Assembly: GCF_001949145.1 (NCBI RefSeq)
Contig: NW_019091553.1
Location: 94,525 to 146,810 of the forward strand
DNA from: Acanthaster planci
Lineage: Eukaryota > Echinodermata > Asteroidea > Valvatida > Acanthasteridae
Length of the DNA stretch: 52,286 nucleotides
Direction: 5' to 3'
Shown here in pieces: positions 10,923 to 22,400 of this stretch. Under the pieces are notes generated by a model. That model ran no database searches and was not told the origin of the DNA. It was given only the letters and a program-made list of their open reading frames with translations. Both the position numbers and the translations under genes were made by a program. The stretch's first letter is position 1. Each line of letters starts with the position of its first letter.

Positions 10923-13399
10923 GTAGGCCTATGCAGTATTTTACCCACTTCGTTATAAAACGATCTACTTGCAGCTATATTCTTGCATCCTGCACATTGT
11001 AATAGACTGATTCTCTACAATGTACACAGGCCATGGGTGATAAGGAACGTATGTGTTTGGGGGCATTGAGCTATGAATAGTATGATGCTGAGAACACATT
11101 ATTTTGTGTACATTGCTCAATCACGGTTCAATCATGGTTCAGAGGCCTTATGCTCAGTGGAGCATGTACATGTAAGCACTGGAGCGTGTTACTCGACCTC
11201 CATGTAATTATATACTGACAATGTAGAATTTCAGGCTATTCAGGTGAAAGAGAGCAATATGTTCAAGTTGAAAGGTTTGTGGTAGCACCATGCGAAGGAA
11301 TTCTTAGGAGTATGTGTGGTTCTGAAAAGATCCGGGGGATACTCAATTACGTTTCGGACTGCGTGCTGAGTCCGTCGTCAGGAGTATGGGAGATAAGTGA
11401 CCTGCAAAACATTATTACATTTCCTGTGTAAATACTTGACCAAGAAATATAGATTCCACAAGAAAACCTTTGTAATTAGTCTGTTGCATAAAGGCGGCTT
11501 TCCATATGTACGTTTTTGGGTGCATTGCGTATACGATGCGTTCATGTGTTTCATTGTCACTGACACAAAAAAATCGACTCCATTAACGTAACGCACGTGT
11601 GCGTTGCGTTCGCGGGGCGTCAAAATCGACAAAATCGGAAGCGATTTTGACGGCTATGCAACGCGTGGCGCAAGTGTTGACACACATAATGGAAAGGCGC
11701 CTTAAATTAGATTTCTTAGTCTGTTTTTAGTGTTTATTTTTCGTGTATGCATGTATTATTTTGACTTTATGTAGCTTGATGGAGCAAATAATGGTGTGGG
11801 AGATAAGTGACCTACAAAACATGATGACATTTCCTGTGTATATACTTGACCAAGAAACAATGTTTGCGTCAAACGCATGAACAAAACAAAATCATAAAAG
11901 ACACGAAGGTATACGCACAGTGTTATCTACAATTTATCAGATGCATAACCAAAACTTTATTTTCCTTGCAAAATAGAATTTTCGTCCTGTTTAACCAATT
12001 TTTACCATCCCAATATCACTTCATTAGCGTCGCCACATTGCTTTTTAAATCTCCATCACACTGCAGTCTTTGTCCCTGAGCCCCTTAGTTACGCTAAGTG
12101 CTTTTCATGTTTTCTGGCAATTGCAATGACGTAACTGGAATGTGTCATTTTGAGAGACCTGTCAGTATATGTGTAGGGGGGCCCTATATTCATATCTGTC
12201 GAAAACGCTTTCCTGAGGCTTCACCCAAACTCTTCCATAATGGGACTCAGTGATTTGAATTTCAACATGCAAAACATTGGCATGGTTCAACTTTATAAAA
12301 CTAAAAGGAAGAAGGGACAATATTTTCCATCAAGTTTTACAAAGGTCTTATGGAGATTTTAAGAAGTCCAGAACTGAATTGTAAATGTATATTCATATCT
12401 GTCGAAAACTCTTTTGATTGGGGCCTGTGTGAGGCACTTATCGATTGCTTGAACAACCCGCGCAGCACTCGAAATCCAATACATAATTTATAAAAACTTA
12501 AGGAATAGTCGTCGTGTCAACGATAGCTGTGAACTGTGATGTATAGCAAACTGCGCTGAGTGATACGGATAAAAAGGGCACAAAACATTGTGGTCATGGC
12601 GTCTGTCCTGATGAGCTTGTTATAGGTACCGGTAGGTTTTTTAGTAGATTTATAGCTGCTCATGCTTCAATGCCGTATAAAATATTGGACAAAATGTCGT
12701 GAACGGTGTTTACTAAAGAGTTACACTTAACCAATCAAATCGTACATATATTTTGAACAAAACTTGATCAGGTTACAGCCTTCCCCTTCTTTCATTTTGA
12801 AATTCAGGATAATAAGAACATATTTTTTCAGGCACTGACATCGACAAACAGCTACTTTTGATTCTTGGAAATCTATCATTTAAGAGGGTGAGGGTGAATC
12901 TATTCACTTTACCTTTGAAAGAGTTCAAGATTGAATATAAAACCGTTGGATTTGTGTGTACAACTTGGGCTATATAGAAAATAAATAAATTACAAAAAAT
13001 AATGCTGCTGTTGACAGAAGACATGTTGACAGCTGATATATGCTATTACTTTTCAAACTTTTATCGTAATTCTTTTGGACTCATAGGCAAGCAGTCCTAC
13101 ATTCATGTATTGCGGCAATCTCTTTAAACTCGTGGATCACTGTGGGTTTTTGACCAGACAGCATTGGCGTAAATCGGGGTGGGAGACGTTTGAGGCGGGG
13201 GATGAGCCATTGAATCATCCCTCACTTTTTGTGGTAAGCCAAAAATTAAAGCAGATTATAAAAATCTTCGGACTTCCCAACGAAAACAAATGCATACAAT
13301 ATCACTCTAAAACATTAAAAAGCCGTAAATAATTCATTCTGATGTAAGATTCTGCGTGAATGAAATACATATAATGTACATTAATATCATTTACACCGA

Positions 13400-13430
<31 letters not shown>

Positions 13431-16400
13431 GTATAGTGTCATAATTATGGTGTCATCCCCCTTTCCCGCTTTTCAAATTTCCATGGCAAGAAAAATCTCT
13501 CCCTGCCCCGCCACCTTTCCCCATTCCTTACCCCCATTTCCGACATTAATTTAAGCCACTGTAAACGTGTAGGCCTACGTAAGTGCGCATTCACGCAAGT
13601 ATCCCTCGTAAAAGAACTTGGTTGCATAGCGATGTAAAAGTGCACTGACAACTCAAAACCAGCAGGGGGCATCACTTGCCGAGCGACCGGTAATATTGGT
13701 CTTAATCACCGTTATCACGAACGCTGGTATTTCATTTTATCTTAGATATTTGAACGGTAAATGGAATTCCATTGATCTTGCTGCTGAGTAAAGAACAACA
13801 CTTGTCACAGATAATAACTTCAGTCTGAGAAGACACACGCCTGGTGTACGTTTCGCCATGACCAATGCAATGGAATCGTGCCATTTGTTTGGGCCGTATT
13901 AAACTTGAGGTTATACATACGAGGATGAGCTGAAGAACGGCTTATGCCTACGAAGACATTGTGGAGATTAATAACGACAGTACCTTCGTATAACTGTCCT
14001 TTCTTGGTTTTGACACAAACCTTTTAGATGTTCCTGCATAGTCACTTTTCTGTATTTGCCAGTCGTAAACTTTACCAGGAGCGTTTGACAGGTCGAAACA
14101 ATGTAACACATCAGTTATTTTGCGTAACGTACATTGTTTCGACGAGCAGTATCCCTTTTCAGTGATTAACCCTTTCAGTGCCATATGGTGCATGCTTGCA
14201 TACTGCCCTCTACTGATTGTATGGGCATAACGTGACTTTACTATGTCAAACCAACATTGACATTATGGAGTAGTTAAAACAAGCTTCTAGAGACCAACCT
14301 AATCACTTAGTCTGCCTTTATTGATGTTTTCACAACCAAATTTCACAAAACAAATATTCTTATTTGTTAGCACTAGCCGGAAATAGGAAATTAAGTATTC
14401 AACTGTAAAATGATATAAGAGGTCCGAACAAAAGCAAAAATTACCATCACTGTACAAAATGCCACCCCCCCTTTCAATGTTGGGAGAAACTGCACCATGC
14501 TGGCTCGTTTCTACCACAACATTGAAACGGTGAGGGGAACTGCGGATTTCTAGTCCACTGGAATAAAAACCAACAAAATCTGACATTTTCTTTAAACCAA
14601 AATAATCAGTTACACTCTATTTTCTGCACCATGCTGACTCGTTTCTGCCACTATATTGAAACGGGGGGGGGGGTGGAATGTGGATTTCTAGTCAACTGGA
14701 ATAAAAACCAACAAAAATTGGCAAACTGTTGACAGATTTAAGGAATCTTAGGTGTGAAATTTCTCAAAGCGTCCATTGACACACATTGGCTTATCACACG
14801 TTTAACAAATAATGCGGGTTTGGCTTCTCTGAGTTTTGGTACTGCAAACTACACAGTTTAGCTTTTGCCTATATGCATGTAGTTTTGCATGGATAATGCT
14901 GCACACCTTCTGACATAAAAGGGATGCTCTCGTACACATGTCCGGCACCTCCACTCTTCCCTGCTAACAGCAGGCCTTGGATCAGATAGAGTCGAATGTC
15001 AAGATTGGACAGTTTACGATTGATGTTAAAACTATTAGGCCTACACACTATTCTTGCATTTAGGACGTATATGTCTAGAAGAGCAAAAATTACTCGTTAC
15101 CACCACTTCACCGATCTGTGAGCATGTGCATAGTACACACACTGTTGTGATGCACAAGCGATTCCTCCCATATGCTGCTTGTACTCAATGACAGTATTTG
15201 GTTTGCTGATGTCACGATAACCTGTAAGAGCCTTTTTTACACGAAATCTGCTTATTAGTTACACTACAGTTGCCATAGTTAGTCAAGAGTGTCACACAGC
15301 TTTTATCCTACCATACAACACACAGTTGTCCTGACTTCTGATAAAAGCAGGGTTTATCTCCTTTAGCCATAGAAAACATTTGGGGGTTTGCAAGATCTGG
15401 AATTCCTTGAGTCTTGTATCGCACAGTTCAACAAAAGCCAAAGCCTAGCTGGCTTAACCTATGAACAAGAGCAGGGCTGGCGTACCAATTATCAGCAAAG
15501 ATGCAGTGTCCCTGATTTTCAAACCCATCAACAAAGTTCCAACTTCACCAGGTCGAGGTACTGCTGTTGTATGATAAGCTACATTGTCAGCATTTGCCTT
15601 CCCTTGACCGATGACCTCATCAAACCAGAAGTGAGTTGAACTTGTTTGATAAATATATACTGAACTCTATCGTTCCAGAGGATGCATTTCGGCTGTGCTC
15701 AATTTTTTGTCTGACATCGTAATATTTGAAAATGAACTTGTCCGAACACATACGCAGTTGCCTTCAACGACGCACCCAGGATTGGCAGTAAATTTCTTAA
15801 ACAAATGGCAGCAAAGCCAGATCCGTGAACCTTTTGTCTTGTTTTTTCTATAACGGTGTCATATAATAATTATTTACACCAGATTACTTTAATGACTTCA
15901 TTCAGGCCCTTTAAATTCCCTGCACATAGTCGAGTTGAAGAAAAATTGGTTGTTGGATTCGGTTGTTGGATTTGGTCGTTGTCAAGGGCGGATCAAGAAC
16001 CCCCCCCGCACTTTGGGGGGGGGGAATGAGGCAAAGTTTTAGGTTTCCCCAAAAGTGGGTCTAGAATTTGCGTCGTGGGGTTTCGGGTCCCAAAAAAATA
16101 GATACTTGAAAAGGTGGATCCAAATGAGCCCTGGTTCCCTTTACCTTCNNNNNNNNNNNNNNNNNNNNNNNNNNNNNNNNNNNNNNNNNNNNNNNNNNNN
16201 NNNNNNNNNNNNNNNNNNNNNNNNNNNNNNNNNNNNNNNNNNNNNNNNNNNNNNNNNNNNNNNNNNNNNNNNNNNNNNNNNNNNNNNNNNNNNNNNNNNN
16301 NNNNNNNNNNNNNNNNNNNNNNNNNNNNNNNNNNNNNNNNNNNNNNNNNNNNNNNNNNNNNNNNNNNNNNNNNNNNNNNNNNNNNNNNNNNNNNNNNNNN

Positions 16401-19400
16401 NNNNNNNNNNNNNNNNNNNNNNNNNNNNNNNNNNNNNNNNNNNNNNNNNNNNNNNNNNNNNNNNNNNNNNNNNNNNNNNNNNNNNNNNNNNNNNNNNNNN
16501 NNNNNNNNNNNNNNNNNNNNNNNNNNNNNNNNNNNNNNNNNNNNNNNNNNNNNNNNNNNNNNNNNNNNNNNNNNNNNNNNNNNNNNNNNNNNNNNNNNNN
16601 NNNNNNNNNNNNNNNNNNNNNTTTTCCTTCCCTCCTTTTCGGTTCTGCTTCTCTTTCCATTTTCTTCCCTTTTCTGAACTAAATGTCTTTTCCCCCTCCT
16701 TCTGTTTCAGTCTACCTTGCTTATTTATTCTTACCCCATTGTCGATTTTCATCGCCGGGGGGGGGGGGCAGGCAGTCTAAGCCCCCACCCCGCACCCCGT
16801 TGGCTACGCCACTGACTATACCCCGGATCATACGATTCAGCTTGTAGTATATTCCCGCAGTGTGGGGAAACATGCTCTCGAATTAATGGGGCATTAATCA
16901 CTGTATGTTTTCTGACAGGTCAGGGTAACATAAAACTACGCAAGCTATGGTGACGGTAGGATCGCTATGCATTTGCCATAACACAAGTGATACACGTGGT
17001 ACATACCTGTCGGAATTAAAATGGCATCTCCCGGCAAGCGTGTGTTCCTACGGGAGCGTATAGGGGCCACTTGCAGATTTTTTCGAGTTATTTTCTCGCC
17101 TCGGCGAGTTAAATTGTTGAATATGTAATAAGATCTTGCCGCGGCGTCAAATTGATATCCCACCGCAGAAAATATTTCAATAGTTTCATAAGTCCTATGC
17201 AGTGCACCGTTTTCAATTGTATCTTTGGGATGAAATGCTACGAGATTTGGCTTTAGATTGCTAATTGGGACCCCAAAAAACCGATATTACATTTCAACAA
17301 AGCTTGTTCTCCAACACACAGACAACGAAATCTTATTTTATGGTGTGAATTTCCACATTCAGATAAAGGGTAAGCTGTTTTTTATTTCTTCCTACATTTT
17401 CCAATGCTAAACAAAAGCAAGCAGATTTGGAAGTTATATTTAAACTTTTATCAGTCGAAATTTATTAATTTATAGTACTTAAAATGGAAATCAAAAATAA
17501 TACTTTTACAAACGCAACGCATGAAATACCCCACTGCTTTGGACGCTCAAAGCATTTAAGGTTACTTCGTGCCCTAATCTCCAAATCGTGTTCAGATGTC
17601 AATTAATATAGACTTCATCCATTAAGTTCTCGACATAAAAATATGGGAATTTCAATCCAGTTGATGAGAAAGTGTGTTAATTTTCTTTTCACCATAACTT
17701 CATTTTTCTTTTGCCTGCTGAAATCTCCTAAATCATAGCAGATATTAATGTTAGAATGATATTCACATCGAGGTTTGGTCCGAAATGGCAACACACATTG
17801 GCCAAAAATATGCATGGGTGTCGCCAGTAGTTTTTTGAGGGGGGGGGTCTTGTAACATTTAACTGCGGGAAGGGATTTGATTTTTTCTCAAGCAAATACT
17901 TATGTTCTATTTCATTTCAAATTTTATTTCTTTGGCTGTTTACTTTTGTGTGTGTGTTCTTTTCAGGGGCCCCCTCGCGGTAATAGGCTTATGTAAAGTA
18001 TAAATGAAAAGGCATGGTAATCCTTTCAACAGGCACTCTACCAATGAGTCAAAGTAGTCTACCCCACTTGCGGATATGGAAATTCATAGCCCCAAAAGAG
18101 ATTTATTTTGTTTTGGCTATCTAGTATAGTGGAAATGTAGCATCCACTGCTGTTCCAATTAGCAATCTAAAAGCAAATCTCAATGCATGTCATCCTAAAT
18201 GTACATTTGAAAACGGCGCCCTGAATAGGACTTATGAAACTATAGAAATATTCGCAAGATCTTGCAGCCCGCTGCGGCGAGATACACACTCAACTATTAA
18301 ACTCATTTAACTCACCGCAGCGAGAAACTCGAAAAAATTGCAAGTGGTCCTTATACGCTTCCGTATGTTCCCGATATGTCGTGTCCGCGATATTTCTTGT
18401 CAGGTTGGCACTGTTTCGCGATGGGCATGGAAAACAACCCCTGTCAGATGTACAGTACAGGAATGACTGGTCGAAGGGAACTATGATGTTCCAATACGTG
18501 ACAGAACGCTGGAAGAGAAAACTGCAATTGTGAAGAAGTAATTAAAACTACATGTAGTGTCCAAATAAGGGGTTCCACTTGTGGGACATATTTTGCAACA
18601 TTTCAAAATAGCTTGTGATCATAAGACCTACGTTTGTGTCACATCACTTCTCCAACATCTACCAACGCCAAAATGATGTGCCTATCAATGCCACCCCCCG
18701 GAAAAATGGGGGGGGGTGTTCTTGATCCGCCCTTGATAACGACCATATAAAACGACCAAATCCAGCTACCAATTTTTCTTTAACTTGGCTATATAATCAG
18801 GTGTGGATAATTGTTATATGACACCGTTTTAGGGAAAAAAGTTCACCGATCTGGGTTTGTCGCCATTTGTTCATGTAATTTGCCGCCCATTGAGTACAGC
18901 GGCCGCCCTCCCCAACCCAAGACAAAATCTTGGATCCGCCAAACGTTCGGTTTGATGACGTCACAGCACTCGGAGGCGGAAGCTGAACATTGTATGAACA
19001 TAGTAATGGGACAAGGCCCAAACATGGAGGAAGAAATCATTGATTTCCATACAACTAGGGATCATACAACTCGATCGAAACGAGTATTTAAAAACTGTCC
19101 CCATAGCAACTGCCAGTCTAATGACATAACAGTTTGATACATTATCCGTTGATACATCATCAGTTCTGTGGTGACACATTATCGGTTAGAGTATTTTTGC
19201 TACTGCATTTTCCGTCGACACGTGATACATTATCGGTTAGAAAGTTTACTACACTATCGGCAATTTTTGGTACATTATCGGTTGGTGATACATTATACGT
19301 TGGTTACTACATTATCAGTTGTAACACCCCGTTTCAGATTCGTTCAAGGAGAAACACTTGATGTCCCATTTGGTTGGCTTTCTTGGCATATACTGTTTGA

Positions 19401-22400
19401 ATGATACTTCCCTTGAATTTGATCATGGTCTCGTCAGGAGCAAGGTTTGGCTAGGTATGTAATTACGAAGAAACGAGGGTACTATTGTCTAAACGAATTA
19501 GCGGACTTTTTTTAGCTTGTCAGGAGTAGTGTACATATTTGGAGCTGCTTGGTTGTTTATTCAGATGGAAGAATTTGAGAATTGCCATAAATCTGTTGCG
19601 AGACGTGGTTGTCGGATAGATGGCACTGTGTACATGTCCCAGTTGCTCCAGTACGGTGAGGCCGCTTGTTGATACCCATACAGCAATGCTACAAAGGCCA
19701 CCATTTCTAGAATGGTTGTTGGAGACGAACGACTTGGTGGCCCGGTGACCTCTCCGTTATGCTGTGCTCAGCATAACGATTGGTTTCAGTGACCAGTAGC
19801 TCCCACACCACTTACGAGAAACATAACTGGAGGATCTGTACTGGCATGAAGTCTGTCCATTCCTCAGAATGTGTTGCTCCAGTGTCACAGTGGCCTGTGA
19901 GAGAAACAAGAAAAACCCATGAGGTTGCTAAGGAACATGTATGGCATCAGGGTTGTACCTACTACTGCTGCTGACTTACAATCACCCGGATTATTCTGGC
20001 CGATCATTAGATGTGTAATATATAGGTAACAGCTCTAAAAAAAAACAAGTGTTTTTCAACACGTTTGCAAGAAGAAGAAATCCCCCTTAACTGTATTTGT
20101 TAGGACACCAGTCACTGTGCAGGCTGAAATTAGATGTGACTGGTCAACGCGGGATGAATGAGCTACATTGAAGTCATGATTCGATTAGACTATACTGGAG
20201 CATTTATATTCACATTCCTAGTCAAAGCACAGTCCATGGCAAAAACAATTGTGTGGTTGGAAGGGATTTCCCAAGCTTTTCTTTTTTTGCCAACTTTATA
20301 TTGACAAGTTTATGAATACATGTATCTACATCCCAAATCAATAATGGAACATTGTCAGAAGAGGGTGGCATGAATTGGAGTATGGAACAAAATGGAAATA
20401 CATTAACGTTTTGCAGGTACTTCTCTCAAAGGGCTGGCCTCTTTCATGTCATCCAAACCCATAATGCTTTGCAAACATTGCGTCTTAGGCAAGCCTTTAA
20501 TTTTTTTTGGGGGGGTGTAAGTTCCCACCCCTCGGGATTGACATCCATGAACTACACCAGAAGCTAACTATGCATTGTTTCGAACACTGATGTGGGAAAT
20601 TGCGGAAATGAAGGAAATCTTCATTAGACTGTTAACCTTTAAATTTGGGTGCTGTCTTCACGTATTTTCGCCATGAAGGTCCAGCTTTGCTTCGCCTGCG
20701 CCGATAATCGGGCTTCGCTGCTGCCGCCATCTTCACTGTCGTCCATAGGCCGGCCTACCGCTGGCATCGCTAGCATCGGAGGTCGACATGTCGGAGTAGC
20801 TATTGGTCAACAATTGCTTTTTCAAAATATACTGTGGGGCACTTTAAATGCTAATGAGCTGGCCCGGAAATTCTCACTTTAATTAGTGGTCTGCACCCTG
20901 TGGTATGCAAAGGGGTGTTTCATTTGTGTCTTTCGGCAAAATGGTGCTGAAAAAGATTAAAGCCCAGTGCTTACTTAAGGCCTTCGTATAGGACGTATTA
21001 CATGTCACAAATGACATTTAATGAGTAGAAATTTCAATCTTTTAGCCTCTTGTATTTTCAAAATGGTCTTTTTCACACAGTTGCTATCAATGCGAGGTGT
21101 TGCTTAAACGTGCTAAACTTAAACTGTCGTAAACCGTCTAGATTGCGTATTCCGATCGTTCACTCCACAGGAAACCACCCCTATTATGCATTTCGTTCAT
21201 AATTATTTAATTAAGGGGTTTATTCCACATACAGACTGATGACGTCAAAAATCTCTTCGTTAAATGCTAACTTTTATATTCCGTTTTTTACCACAGTAAT
21301 CTCTTGCGTTAAAACTCGTAACGTTACTGTAACGTCACAAAAAGTCAATAGTCAATATGATCTAATTTCTCAACCAAAATCACAGATAAATTATCATGGG
21401 ATAACGACATCATAAATGTTGGATGACGACATCTTGAGATAATCATTATCCCTGGATATTATCATCCAGAGATATTTAACAAGGCTGATGTCTACTTCAC
21501 AACTAGTAACAGGCGGCGAGACATCATGACTTTTTATCAATCCACATAATATCATGTATGGCAATGGGAAGACAGTGCTTTATTTAAAAACACAATAGCA
21601 TCTCAGGCCACCTGTGCGTTTTCAAGATGGTTTGTCATTGCACCCATTGACAAATAATGCAATTATTCCACTCTTACGAAGTCGCCATCCCGTGATAGTT
21701 ATCTCGGGACGTCGTCATCCAACTTTTAGGATGCCGTCATTTTGTGATAATTTATCTCACGATGTCGACATCTTGCCTCTATGATATTGTCATCCCAAGA
21801 AAAAATATGTTAGGATCTCAAACAAGTCAGATGGCACTTCCAGAACACCGTAGTCTGTTTCTGCTTGAATTGTAACTGTTGGTAAAACAATGACGTCATC
21901 AGTAACGAAGTTCAAATTTGCACTGCTCCTAAACTTATTGTTTCAGTTCTGTATACTCGTATACACACAGAAGCATAGCTCTGACGATCTCAGTGTTTTG
22001 TTTTCAACTTAGGATTATTAATGGTGAAGCGTATTTTGCAGTTGTGACTCTCAGATTTATCACTCCTAAGGTCGTGACTCTCAAATTAGATTCGATATAC
22101 CGCGTAAATGCCTCCTGTTTTTATTTAAACTTTTCATTGTTTCTGTTATCAATTAATTATAATCATTAATGAAAAAACTAACACAGCATTTATAACGGCC
22201 ATTTCCTCTGAGAGCCATTCGAAGGCCTACCCCGTCTAGCATTTTACAGAAGTGAATAAGAAGGCCTGTGGTTGTGTAAAACCATACTATAATGATGACA
22301 TTGAGGATAGGGCTTAATCTTATTTTGAAATTAAAGTTTTCATATTATTTTACTATGCCGTGATTCTTGCACTTTTCCTGTTTATTTGCTTTGTCATGTG

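Larger units (their letters stand above)
15780..18897. mobile_element. Long-TIR DNA element with nested insertion and assembly gap
   Basis: About 240 bp at the left (15780-16023) is inverted at the right (about 18697-18897). Both arms carry AACAAATGGC, an AGATC-GTGAAC block, AACGGTGTCATATAA, AAAAATTGGT and then CAAGGGCGGATCAAGAAC followed by a C run. The CAAGGGCGGATC word resembles the ends of hAT-like elements, but here the repeat continues beyond it. No transposase was found; the 473-base gap may hide sequence. A separate TA-flanked element (17051-18363) lies inside. Confidence 0.7.

Noticed and set aside
16055-16780. Long open frames across the unknown bases, both strands
   Set aside because: They consist almost wholly of N and carry no real coding evidence.
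19757-19778. Hairpin as a transcription terminator
   Set aside because: No T-tract, and rho-independent termination is not expected in a eukaryotic nuclear gene.
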